Program-made: the position numbers and the translations under genes
The notes under the pieces: generated by a model
Database searches by the model: none
Seen by the model: the letters and a program-made list of their open reading frames with translations, nothing else
Told to the model about the DNA's origin: nothing
Shown: piece by piece, positions 9,094 through 17,015 of the stretch
Layout of the letters: every line of letters starts with the position of its first letter
Position numbering within the stretch: the first letter of the stretch is position 1
Origin: Chryseobacterium sp. Leaf201
GTDB taxonomy: Bacteria > Bacteroidota > Bacteroidia > Flavobacteriales > Weeksellaceae
Direction of reading: 5' to 3'
Length of the DNA stretch: 64,000 nt
NCBI RefSeq assembly: GCF_001421435.1
Contig: NZ_LMKA01000079.1
Coordinates: 59,670 to 123,669 of the forward strand

Positions 9094-12000
9094 TTAAAAT
9101 TTAACGGTTGCTCCAAAAATGAAAGTTTTCGCAGATGGATACGTGGTGTAATCAATTCCCAGAGACTGATTACCTCCCACCTGTTTGTTGGTATCAACAA
9201 GCGGATCATAGCCCGTATAATTGGTAATGGTAAATACATTCTGTGCGCTTACGTAAAGATTGATACTTTTCAAAAATTTCAGTTGGTTCATATCGAAAGT
9301 ATACCCCAATCTTACATTATTCAGACGGATAAAATCTGATTTTTCAAGGTATAATGAAGATAATTGCGGCTGGTTGGTAAAGCTCGCTCCTGAATCGTAG
9401 AAGTTTTTCAAAACGTTTCTGTCTGATGCCAGGTTATTGATATTTAAGTCCAACGCTGTATTATTTACCAAATAACCTCCGGTCTGCCCGATAAAAGAGA
9501 ATGCAAAATCAAACTTTTTGTATTTCATATAAGAATTGATCCCGAAAGTGAAATTAGGAATAGCTCCTTCAAAAATCTTTCTGTCATTCTGATCGATTCT
9601 TCCATCTGTATTGACATCTTCATAAATGTATTTTCCGTTGGCATCAACCCCTAAATAATTATACATGTAAAAAGATCCTGCTTCATATCCGTTTTTATAA
9701 ATATTAGCGGTAACCCCGGAAAGTCCGGGCCCTGAAACTTCTCCCGAATAAATTGCCGAAACAGGCAGATCTTTCACCACATTATTTACCGTGGCTCCGT
9801 TTACATCAAAATTCCAGGTAAAATTTTCATTCCTGATGATTTCTGAACCTAAAGACAACTCAAAGCCTTTATTAATAATCTGTGCATCAACATTTTTCCA
9901 GACTGTACTTGTCGGGCTTAATGGCCTTGAAGGAATATTCAAAATCGGATCTTTTGTCGTTTTATGGTAATATTCCAATGATCCGTACAACTTATTTTTT
10001 AATAAGCTGAAATCTGCACCGATGTTAGTTTGCTCCACCACTTCCCATTTCAGGTCAGGATTTACCGTTCTGTTAATAGAAACACCGTTAATCAGATTTA
10101 AATTATCATACAAATAATATCCCGCAGCCTGTGTCAGTGAAGAACTTGCCTGCGTAATTTTATTCGGAACTTCCTGGTTACCGGTCTGTCCCCAGCTTCC
10201 TCTTAATTTCAATTCATTAATAATTTGAGAATCCTTCAGGAAATTTTCATTAGAAACTGTCCAGCCCACCGCAACAGACGGGAAATACCCATATTTGTTA
10301 TTGTCTCCGAAACGTGTGGAACCGTCCGCTCTTAAAGAAGCGGTTAATAAATATTTTTTGTCAAAATTATAATTTACCCTTCCGAAATACGACTGCAGGT
10401 CATTTTCCTGGGCATAACCAGCTCCCGGAACAAATGCCGTTCCCGAATATCCGGGATTAATGTCCGGTGCAATTCCCGCTCCCTGGGCTGCAATATCTTT
10501 TACGCCGAAAAACGTTCCTGTAGATTTGAATTTCTGATAAGAGAATCCGCCCAACAGACTGAAATTATGTTTATTTAAATTAAAATCATACGTTAAATAA
10601 TGTTCTAAAAGCACATTATAAGAATCCAGGTTTGCCTGAACGTAAGCTCCTTTAGGCGTTCTGTCTGTAAGGTTCGGATACATCGTTGTATTTCTTTCAG
10701 ACATCGTTTTATCAATCCCTAAATTGAATTTGTAATTTAATCCCGGAAGTATTCTCAACGTTGCTTCGGTATTCCCCAATACCCTGAATGTATTGGTTTT
10801 ATCATTATAGACACTCAGCAGATACAGCGGGTTATAATGCGCATTCATGTTGAAATTGGTGAAGTTCCCGTTTTCATCATAGACGGAACGGGTAGGATTT
10901 GCCATTAAAGCATGGATAATCAGCTGGCCGTCAGATCCTGCATTGGCGCCGTTCGGAACCCCGGTTTCCTTGATGTCACTGGCGGTAAGGTTTACTTTAA
11001 CTTTCAGTCTTTTATTATCGAAGAAAGATTCTTCTGCATTCAGACGGGCCGTGGTTCTTTTAAAATTGCTGTTCAGTACAATCCCGTCCTGATCCATGTG
11101 GGAAAGGGAGGCAAAGTAATTTCCGGTCTCCGTAGCTTTTGAGAATGAAACCGAATGGTTCTGTGAAGCGGCAGTTCTGTAGATTTCATCCTGCCAGTCT
11201 GTGTTTCCGCCGTGGTCATACAGCTTGTTGATCCCGGCCGCCCTGTATTCGTCTGCCGTTAACAGATCCAGCTTTTTGATTACGGAAGAAAAGCCGAAAT
11301 AGGTATCATAGGTAAACATCGGTTCTCCTCTCTTCCCTCTTTTGGTGGTTACCAGCACTACCCCGTTAGATCCTCTCGCTCCGTAAATAGCGGCCGCAGA
11401 AGCATCTTTTAAAACCGTGATGGATTCGATATCTGAAGTATTCAGAAAGTTTAACGGGTTTTTTGCCTGTGCATTCCCGAGGCCGACGTTCGGGCCTGAC
11501 GCGCTTACGGCATCGTTGCTTAAAGGAACGCCGTCCACTACGAACAAAGGTGTACTTCCGCTACGGATTGAACCGATTCCCCTGATGGAAACATTAACGC
11601 CCGCTCCGGGTTCACCGCTTGACTGAACGATACGGACACCGGCGATTTTCCCCTGCATCAGATTATCCACGGAAATATTCATCCCCTCTTTGAAATTTTC
11701 TGCTTTCAGCTGACTGACTGCCCCGGTAAGGTCTGATTTTTTCTGAGAGCCATACCCTACCAGCGTTACTTCTTCAATGGAAGTTGCCTCTTTTTTTGAT
11801 TTTAACTGAACGGAAACGGAAGTTCCCAAAATTTTAATCTGCTGGATTTCATAACCGTCATAAGAAACGGATAACGTCTGCCCGATGGCAGCGGAAAGGC
11901 TGTAGTTTCCCGAAGCATCGGTAACTGCTGTTGCGCCCGTTTCTACAACCGTGACTTTCGCTCCTTCTATGGAGGAACCGTCCTGGTCCGTTATTGTTCC

Positions 12001-12138
12001 GGTAATGGTTTCACCGGCCTGAAAAGAAACAGAATACGCTGCCGTAAGTCCTTCTGCATGGGCCTGATGGCCCATAAGGAACAATAATGCGACAGGAATT
12101 AGTTTTTTAAACTTAAAAAAATTAAATTTGTGGTACAT
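9094..12138 (-). CDS. SusC/RagA-family TonB-linked outer-membrane transporter
   Basis: This 1014 aa protein has a signal peptide (ALLFLMGHQAHAEG), an N-terminal carboxypeptidase-regulatory-like domain (about 40-110: GTITDQDGSSIEGAKVTVVETG, NYSLSAAIGQTLSVSYDGYE), a TonB box region (IEEVTLVGYGSQKKSDLTGAVS), a plug with PLFVVDGVPLS and ITVLKDASAAAIYGARGSNGVVLVTTKRGK (the SusC hallmark), and a long barrel ending KTFIFGATVKF. It imports substrates delivered by the SusD partner using TonB energy. It is the first gene of the pair. A leader hairpin lies at 12181-12214. Confidence 0.96.
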   Translation of the reverse strand: MYHKFNFFKFKKLIPVALLFLMGHQAHAEGLTAAYSVSFQAGETITGTITDQDGSSIEGAKVTVVETGATAVTDASGNYSLSAAIGQTLSVSYDGYEIQQIKILGTSVSVQLKSKKEATSIEEVTLVGYGSQKKSDLTGAVSQLKAENFKEGMNISVDNLMQGKIAGVRIVQSSGEPGAGVNVSIRGIGSIRSGSTPLFVVDGVPLSNDAVSASGPNVGLGNAQAKNPLNFLNTSDIESITVLKDASAAAIYGARGSNGVVLVTTKRGKRGEPMFTYDTYFGFSSVIKKLDLLTADEYRAAGINKLYDHGGNTDWQDEIYRTAASQNHSVSFSKATETGNYFASLSHMDQDGIVLNSNFKRTTARLNAEESFFDNKRLKVKVNLTASDIKETGVPNGANAGSDGQLIIHALMANPTRSVYDENGNFTNFNMNAHYNPLYLLSVYNDKTNTFRVLGNTEATLRILPGLNYKFNLGIDKTMSERNTTMYPNLTDRTPKGAYVQANLDSYNVLLEHYLTYDFNLNKHNFSLLGGFSYQKFKSTGTFFGVKDIAAQGAGIAPDINPGYSGTAFVPGAGYAQENDLQSYFGRVNYNFDKKYLLTASLRADGSTRFGDNNKYGYFPSVAVGWTVSNENFLKDSQIINELKLRGSWGQTGNQEVPNKITQASSSLTQAAGYYLYDNLNLINGVSINRTVNPDLKWEVVEQTNIGADFSLLKNKLYGSLEYYHKTTKDPILNIPSRPLSPTSTVWKNVDAQIINKGFELSLGSEIIRNENFTWNFDVNGATVNNVVKDLPVSAIYSGEVSGPGLSGVTANIYKNGYEAGSFYMYNYLGVDANGKYIYEDVNTDGRIDQNDRKIFEGAIPNFTFGINSYMKYKKFDFAFSFIGQTGGYLVNNTALDLNINNLASDRNVLKNFYDSGASFTNQPQLSSLYLEKSDFIRLNNVRLGYTFDMNQLKFLKSINLYVSAQNVFTITNYTGYDPLVDTNKQVGGNQSLGIDYTTYPSAKTFIFGATVKF

Positions 12139-12180
12139 ATCATTAAGCTAAGTAATTGCATACGGTTACATTGCTTTTTA

Positions 12181-12214
12181 AAAAGCCGCTGTTGTTCCCG
12201 CAACAGTGGTTTTT
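12181..12214. promoter_or_regulatory. Hairpin in the leader of the susC-like transcript
   Basis: The interval 12139-12466 between the divergent susC-like and PLC-like genes is non-coding. It contains AAAAGCCGCTGTTG (12181-12194) and CAACAGTGGTTTT (12201-12213), which pair around TTCCCG with two G/T positions. As minus-strand RNA the stem has two A/C mismatches and ends in a U-run, so it could attenuate the susC transcript; as plus-strand RNA it pairs better and could end an antisense RNA. A TTTACTTTG-like -7 candidate for susC lies at about 12244-12252 on the minus strand. Confidence 0.45.
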
Positions 12215-12466
12215 CGTTTAAGCACGTTAGTTTTTATTTCGGCCACAAAGTAAAGGCATCTGTACGGCAATCGTTTTAACCTAATATTATCTTAAAATCA
12301 AAAAATATTCATACACATGAAATGATAAAAACAAACCGCATTCATTATCAAAGGCTTACAATAAGGCATTTTCTTGTATTTACAGAATCGTAAAAAAGAC
12401 TTAACATACTGTATAAATGTTATGCGGGCGGGAGTTGCTAATTTCGCCTTTACAAAAATCATCGCA

Positions 12467-13543
12467 ATGAAAAAGGCTGTCCTTGCAGTTCTGTATCTCT
12501 CTCCTCTGAATCTTTACTGGTCACAATCCCATTCTCCGGAGGACTTAAAGATCAATGAAATCCAGGTTATCGGTTCTCATAATTCTTATAAAAAGGCCAT
12601 CCTGCCGGAGGTATACCAATATTTATCCCGGAAGGATTCCATGAATTTCCTACCGAGGATCCAGTATGAACATATCCCGGTTCCCCAGCAGCTGGACCTG
12701 GGATTAAGGAATCTTGAAATTGATGTATATGCGGACAGCAAAGGCGGAAAATATGCCCATCCCAAAATACTGGACCTGGTGAAAACCACCGAACCTTTTG
12801 ATCCGGAAGGGAAAATGAAAAAGCCGGGCTATAAAATGATCCATATTACGGATATTGATTATCAGACCTGGTATTATACTCTGGAAGACTGCCTGAAAGA
12901 CCTGAAAAAATGGTCTGACGCACACCCTGGCCATACGCCTGTTTTCATTACACTGGAACCCAAAGACGGAAAAGCCAATCAGTTCGGGACAGAACCGGAA
13001 CATTACACCGCAAAGCTTTTTGATGAACTGGACCATAAATTGAAAAAATATTTAGGGAAAGATAAAATCATTACGCCGGACGACATCCGCGGATCTTATA
13101 AGACGTTGAATGAAGCAGTTCTGCATAAAAACTGGCCGAAAATGAAAGATGCCAAAGGAAAATTCCTGTTTGTACTGGATAACAACAGCGAAAACAGGGA
13201 TCTTTATATGAAAGACCACCCATCTTTGAAGGGAAGAATGGTTTTTACCAACTCAGCACCGGGAACCGCTGAGGCAGCCGTTTTACTGATGAATGATCCG
13301 GGCCCCGAGATTGCAGACCGGGTAAAACAAGGATACATTGTACGGACGAGAGCGGATGCTGATACGATGGAAGCGAGGAAAGAAGATTATTCAAGGTTTG
13401 AAAAGGCAAAAAAAAGCGGGGCGCAGGTGATTACCACAGATTATTATCAGCCCAGCAGGCTTTTTAAATCCGGTTACAAAATCAGTTTCGATCAGGATGC
13501 CAAATCCAAATATGAAAGAATAAACCCGGTAAACGGAAAATAA
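12467..13543 (+). CDS. Secreted Ca2+-dependent phosphatidylinositol phospholipase C-like protein
   Basis: This 358 aa protein starts at the ATG at 12467 rather than the in-frame ATG at 12374: the later start gives a signal peptide (MKKAVLAVLYLSPLNLYWSQ), and a TAATTTCG -7-like box at 12439-12446 lies just upstream of it. The body has a PI-PLC-type TIM barrel with catalytic histidine in QVIGSHNSYK, the metal-site phrase RNLEIDVYAD, a second half with TPVFITLEPKD, and KFLFVLDNNS. This resembles the bacterial PI-PLC-C1-like family acting on phosphoinositides or GPI-type headgroups. Whether it is a true phospholipase is not proven. It stands alone and faces the metallophosphoesterase gene. Confidence 0.82.
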   Translation: MKKAVLAVLYLSPLNLYWSQSHSPEDLKINEIQVIGSHNSYKKAILPEVYQYLSRKDSMNFLPRIQYEHIPVPQQLDLGLRNLEIDVYADSKGGKYAHPKILDLVKTTEPFDPEGKMKKPGYKMIHITDIDYQTWYYTLEDCLKDLKKWSDAHPGHTPVFITLEPKDGKANQFGTEPEHYTAKLFDELDHKLKKYLGKDKIITPDDIRGSYKTLNEAVLHKNWPKMKDAKGKFLFVLDNNSENRDLYMKDHPSLKGRMVFTNSAPGTAEAAVLLMNDPGPEIADRVKQGYIVRTRADADTMEARKEDYSRFEKAKKSGAQVITTDYYQPSRLFKSGYKISFDQDAKSKYERINPVNGK

Positions 13544-13626
13544 GAACATTTTTACGATTAGATTTTATAGGAAAAGGCTGTCAGGTTTCTGATGGTCTTT
13601 TCTGTTTTCAGCTGATTGGTGTCGTT

Positions 13627-13657
13627 CCCACAGATTCCACGGATTTATACAGATTTT
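13627..13657. repeat. CCCACAGATT-type interspersed repeat, copy 2
   Basis: CCCACAGATTCCACGGAT at 13627 followed by TTATACAGATTTT resembles the copy at 6340. It lies in the spacer between convergent genes at 13543 and 13662. Confidence 0.4.
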
Positions 13658-13661
13658 TAAA

Positions 13662-15452
13662 TTACAGCCTTCTGATTTCCTGTTTTTTCAGATCTATTTC
13701 GAAATGATCTGCCGGATCTGCTTCTGACAGCAGGGAAAGAGTTTTAAAGACTGATTTCAGCTGGATCACGAACGGATCCTGAGACGGGTTATTGTGATAA
13801 AGCTTCTCCAGCACCTGATACTGCTGCAGCCTTTCTTCCGGAATATCTTTTTTTGCCAGTTCATCTGCAGACTGGAATTTATAGATATCCAAAAGCAGAT
13901 CTTCAAAATTCCATGTCCTGAAATCTGCTGTACTGATTTCTTTTTCTTTTAACTGATCTTTGTCTTTAATCAGCAACAACAGGTCTTCACCATTTAATTT
14001 TTCAGCTTTTTCAACGAAACTTTTCGGCCAGTCATCAGGGATCATCCTCAAACGTACGAGTTCTTTCAAGTGAAACAGCATAAAATCATGGTACGATTCC
14101 GATTTTAAGATCTCTTTATCCCAAATGATTTTATCCGGATTACTTTTTAAAGCTTCATATTCTTTTTCATACAGAGGAAATAAGGCATCAAAACCCGGAA
14201 CGGTATTTAGAACTTCCGTCTGCACTTCCATTTTAGCCGGAGAATGAATGGTCAGGATCTTATAAGCCGGAAGGTAAGCCGCCAGCGAGGGAACCTGGAT
14301 GTTCACCAGCATTTTGTTCCCGGTTTTCCGGATTCCGGTATCGTTGATGTGCATGTGTCCTGCGAAATGAACCTGTAAACCGGCATCAGCAAAGGCCTTT
14401 GCCACCTCATCATCAGGCACTCTTTCCATCTGCCATTTTTTTTCACCCAATAATTTTTTGATTTCGTCCGTTGCGCCGTCATTGTAATCAATCATCGGGT
14501 AATGGGTAAAGGCAATGACTGTTTTGCCGTTCATCTTTGCTTCCTGCATGATTTTTTTCACCCATCTGATGAGGTGCTTTTTATGGCTCAGCACATTATT
14601 GTAGCCGATGCCTGCTCCTTTATAATTTAAAGCATTGTCCGGATTTTCGTGTATATTTTTCGGAATGTAGGTGTTCCCGTCAATGGCAATCATCCAGATG
14701 CCTTTCACCGGCTCCACCACATAGCTCAGGTCCGGAACAGAAAACCCTTTGGAGACTTGATACATTCTTTTGGAATAATCTGCCTGATGCAGGGCTTTTT
14801 CATAAGCATACTTTTTGAAAGCAGCCGAATCAAACGGTGTACTCCAGAACAGGTTTTCTTTTTTAGGATAGAAACCGAAGCCTTTTAATTCATTTAAAAT
14901 GTCAAGGTATCCAGATGCCGCGATGTCTTTTGTAATAATATTATTTTCTGTTTTTACAAGGCTTTCTTTGCTGTAAATGCCCAATGGATTCCCGTCCTGT
15001 CCGAGAAAATCATCTTTCCCTGCATCCTGGCGGAACGGCCCTACCGGATCATGGTTTCCGGTGGTGAGGTAAAAGCTGATCCCATATTTCTCATGATACC
15101 GATCCAGAATCCTTCTTAACCCCCGAAGGTTATAAGCCTGTCCGTCATCCGAAAAATCCCCGGGCATGGCTACAATTTTAATTCCTTTTGCGGCAATATC
15201 ATCCAGAGCTTTCAGGAATGCGAAATAATTCTCATTGAAAATCCGGGTGGAATGCAGCTGGGAATCCATCGTTCTCAGAATGGCCGGGTTCCCGGTACCG
15301 GGGTTGATAATTCCTTTAAAATCATGATCTGAAAAACTCCCGTACAGGTCCTGAAAATGCACATCCGAAAGAAAAGCAATCTGTACAGGCTTCTGCTGCG
15401 CCTGAAATACAGTGAACGCAAAGAGTAAAAATGAGAATATTCCTTTATTCAT
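13662..15452 (-). CDS. Secreted calcineurin-like metallophosphoesterase
   Basis: This 596 aa exported protein has a signal peptide (GIFSFLLFAFTVFQAQQ) followed by the five metallophosphatase blocks: FLSDVHFQD (residues ~27-35), MPGDFSDDG, TTGNHDP, AFTHYPM and FAGHMHINDTG. These bind two metal ions in phosphodiesterases of this superfamily. The roughly 200 residues after the catalytic domain have no recognisable motif and are rich in Lys, Glu and Leu, probably helical. It may salvage phosphate from extracellular esters together with the PLC-like enzyme encoded opposite (inference from proximity). The substrate is not predictable. The start is set by the signal peptide. Confidence 0.9.
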   Translation of the reverse strand: MNKGIFSFLLFAFTVFQAQQKPVQIAFLSDVHFQDLYGSFSDHDFKGIINPGTGNPAILRTMDSQLHSTRIFNENYFAFLKALDDIAAKGIKIVAMPGDFSDDGQAYNLRGLRRILDRYHEKYGISFYLTTGNHDPVGPFRQDAGKDDFLGQDGNPLGIYSKESLVKTENNIITKDIAASGYLDILNELKGFGFYPKKENLFWSTPFDSAAFKKYAYEKALHQADYSKRMYQVSKGFSVPDLSYVVEPVKGIWMIAIDGNTYIPKNIHENPDNALNYKGAGIGYNNVLSHKKHLIRWVKKIMQEAKMNGKTVIAFTHYPMIDYNDGATDEIKKLLGEKKWQMERVPDDEVAKAFADAGLQVHFAGHMHINDTGIRKTGNKMLVNIQVPSLAAYLPAYKILTIHSPAKMEVQTEVLNTVPGFDALFPLYEKEYEALKSNPDKIIWDKEILKSESYHDFMLFHLKELVRLRMIPDDWPKSFVEKAEKLNGEDLLLLIKDKDQLKEKEISTADFRTWNFEDLLLDIYKFQSADELAKKDIPEERLQQYQVLEKLYHNNPSQDPFVIQLKSVFKTLSLLSEADPADHFEIDLKKQEIRRL

Positions 15453-15526
15453 CTTAAAATAAGACGAAAATAAAGGAATATTTCAGGAATGGGTTTAACG
15501 GAGTTTTAAATGATTATGAAGGAATG

Positions 15527-16375
15527 CTATTCTTCTACAAGCAGCGGCTCTGCATTCTTTCCTGCATATTTGTCAATTATGTATGAACTGGATTTTCTTA
15601 ATTCTGTTTTTGTATCCGGATCAATTCCGTCCGCTGTAAAAAATTCCACTTCCCCATAACACTTTGAGTACCATGTCCTGCCAATAGAATTTTCAACGGT
15701 CATGGTGTCTTTTCTGGTTATTCTTCGTAAAAATTTTAACTGATGTTCATTTATGGCAACTACATCAAACTCAGGACTGATATAACTGCTGTCTGTGGCA
15801 ATATACCTTTCTCCGTCCCAATACATATAACTTTTTTCAACAGCCGAATCTATGCCTGACATAAAGGTTAAAGGGAATAGAGTACTTTTTTCGGCCTTGC
15901 CTTTTGAAAAAAAGACCCCGCCCGTGACTAAAAGCAATACAAAGGTCATTTCTAAAATGCCCAAACCATTTTGTTTTATAAAATCCGGCACTTTAAAATG
16001 CTGCTCATTAGTAATATTGATGATGACTTTCGAAATTTTCTCCGTTAAAGAATCTTCATCATCAACAGTTATTTTAACCGTAGTTTTATTTGCATCCTCA
16101 TCTTTTTTAACAAAATTTTTAGAGAAATCAGCAAAATCTTTATAGCCTAAATACTCACTTAACTTATTTAATCTATCAGGTTGTATGTTGATATCTCTAT
16201 CACCTATTATATAAGTATCATAATAACGTGAGAAGCTTTTATCATTGATCTCAAAACCTATATCTTCTTTAAAATATAGCCATAAGTAAGATGCTAAACC
16301 ATTTTTTGTATCCCGCTGTGATTCTTCTTTTGCTTTTTTAAATACTTCATGAATTAGTAGTTTTTTCTTGGACAT
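15527..16375 (-). CDS. Single-pass membrane protein of unknown function, next to regulatory palindrome
   Basis: This 282 aa protein is not recognised as a named family. The N-terminal ~130 residues are hydrophilic and helical, with the phrases GLASYLWLYFKEDIGFEINDKS, FSRYYDTYI and LNKLSEYLGYKDFADFSKNF, which look like a small cytoplasmic helical domain. One hydrophobic helix follows (about 138-157, LEMTFVLLLVTGGVFF). The C-terminal ~120 residues are probably extracytoplasmic, with aromatic and charged residues and one Cys. The topology (N-in, C-out, one pass) recalls membrane-bound signalling proteins such as anti-sigma factors, but no such domain is visible. The palindrome at 16426 sits 51 bp upstream, with TTTG in the same register as at the other operator copies. 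Confidence 0.8.
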   Translation of the reverse strand: MSKKKLLIHEVFKKAKEESQRDTKNGLASYLWLYFKEDIGFEINDKSFSRYYDTYIIGDRDINIQPDRLNKLSEYLGYKDFADFSKNFVKKDEDANKTTVKITVDDEDSLTEKISKVIINITNEQHFKVPDFIKQNGLGILEMTFVLLLVTGGVFFSKGKAEKSTLFPLTFMSGIDSAVEKSYMYWDGERYIATDSSYISPEFDVVAINEHQLKFLRRITRKDTMTVENSIGRTWYSKCYGEVEFFTADGIDPDTKTELRKSSSYIIDKYAGKNAEPLLVEE

Positions 16376-16396
16376 AATTAATTTTTAAGGGTATTA

Positions 16397-16441
16397 CAAA
16401 ATAGATGATTTTCCACCGTATCACATTACGGGTTTCCGTAA
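16397..16441 (-). promoter_or_regulatory. Operator-promoter of the 282 aa gene (palindrome plus -7)
   Basis: TTACGG-GTTT-CCGTAA at 16426-16441 is a perfect 6-4-6 palindrome. Reading on the minus strand, 21 bases separate it from CTATTTTG (16404-16397), placing TTTG in exactly the register seen at 19428 and 23971, although the TA of TAnnTTTG is shifted by one. The predicted transcript start leaves a leader of roughly 15-20 nt before the ATG at 16375. Confidence 0.6.
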
Positions 16442-16449
16442 TGGATTCC

Positions 16450-16478
16450 TGTCCATTTCCGTGTCCATCGATGTCCAT
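16450..16478 (+). repeat. Three TGTCCAT direct repeats
   Basis: TGTCCAT occurs at 16450-16456, 16462-16468 and 16472-16478, spaced 12 and 10 bases apart, about one helical turn. They lie between the palindrome and the presumed promoter of the small secreted-protein gene, so a regulator site is possible. Confidence 0.4.
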
Positions 16479-16510
16479 ATTCTGTCTAACCCTTGCCTTA
16501 CCATTTGCCA

Positions 16511-16518
16511 CATCTTTG
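16511..16518 (+). promoter_or_regulatory. Candidate -7 box for the 68 aa gene leader
   Basis: CATCTTTG differs from TAnnTTTG only at the first base. A TTG at 16493-16495 is 15 bases upstream, shorter than usual. If used, it would make a leader of about 235 nt containing three hairpins before the ATG at 16762. Confidence 0.35.
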
Positions 16519-16588
16519 CATCAGAGATCAGTGATAAACAAAACATTACAGAAACAAATTTACAAAACTGATTTCAAAATTACCAGAT

Positions 16589-16640
16589 AAAACGGAAGAA
16601 AATATCCGGGTTGGGAAGCAGATGTTTCTCTTCCGTTTTT
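16589..16640 (+). terminator. Terminator-like hairpin in the leader
   Basis: AAAACGGAAGA (16589-16599) pairs with TCTTCCGTTTT (16629-16639) across a 29-base loop and ends in a T-run. It could end a short RNA starting near 16525 or act as an attenuator for the downstream small gene. Confidence 0.45.
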
Positions 16641-16657
16641 GAAGGTTCCTACTTCCC

Positions 16658-16732
16658 AAAAAATTTAAGAAGCGCTTCGAATTTTTTAAACGTGTCCCAC
16701 TGTCTGCGATCGGTTTCGCAGGGAAGAACACG
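16658..16732 (+). ncRNA. Two further hairpins in the 5' leader of the 68 aa gene
   Basis: AAAAAATT (16658-16665) pairs with AATTTTTT (16680-16687) around an inner GAAGC/GCTTC. Then CGTGT (16691-16695) pairs with ACACG (16728-16732), enclosing CTGCGA/TCGCAG (16704-16709 and 16716-16721). With the hairpin at 16589 this makes three consecutive foldable elements in a non-coding stretch, suggesting a structured leader or small RNA. No known riboswitch class is recognised. Confidence 0.35.
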
Positions 16733-16761
16733 AATGCTTTAACATTAAATTTTTTGACAAA

Positions 16762-16968
16762 ATGATACAATTCTTTTTAATGCTACTAGGTTTAGCATTC
16801 GGAAACCACAATGCAAATACATCATGTAACAACGATAATAACGGAACGGTAACAATCCAATTGACGAATCCAGGAGGCGGTACTGATCCGATAACAGGAA
16901 CTGACCCGGGAGGTTCAGAGGGAGATACAGGAGGAGATACAGGACCAGTACGTCCTCCAAAAAATTAA
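16762..16968 (+). CDS. Small exported Gly/Asp/Pro-rich protein of unknown function
   Basis: This 68 aa ORF starts with a short hydrophobic segment (MIQFFLMLLGLAFGN) and continues with a low-complexity tail rich in Gly, Asp, Thr, Asn and Pro (for example GGGTDPITGTDPGG and GGDTGPVRPPKN) with one Cys at residue 22. The hydrophobic part could be a signal peptide or a single anchor; the rest would be disordered. It is bounded by a long leader upstream and a strong terminator directly downstream, with the histidine kinase gene starting 47 bases after its stop. That arrangement supports a real expressed gene. No family is recognised, and a signalling peptide role is only a guess. Confidence 0.6.
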   Translation: MIQFFLMLLGLAFGNHNANTSCNNDNNGTVTIQLTNPGGGTDPITGTDPGGSEGDTGGDTGPVRPPKN

Positions 16969-16974
16969 GTTAGG

Positions 16975-17000
16975 ACCACTCTGCAAAGAGTGGTTTTTTT
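16975..17000 (+). terminator. Strong terminator between the 68 aa gene and the histidine kinase
   Basis: ACCACTCT (16975-16982) and AGAGTGGT (16987-16994) form an 8-bp stem capped by a GCAA tetraloop and followed by T7. The kinase ATG follows at 17016, leaving almost no room for a separate promoter, so kinase expression may rely on read-through. Confidence 0.9.
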
Positions 17001-17015
17001 CATTAATTTAGTAAA

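Noticed and set aside
16405..16590. 61 aa plus-strand ORF downstream of the palindrome
   Set aside because: It overlaps the palindrome, the TGTCCAT repeats and the presumed promoter, and has no protein-like pattern.
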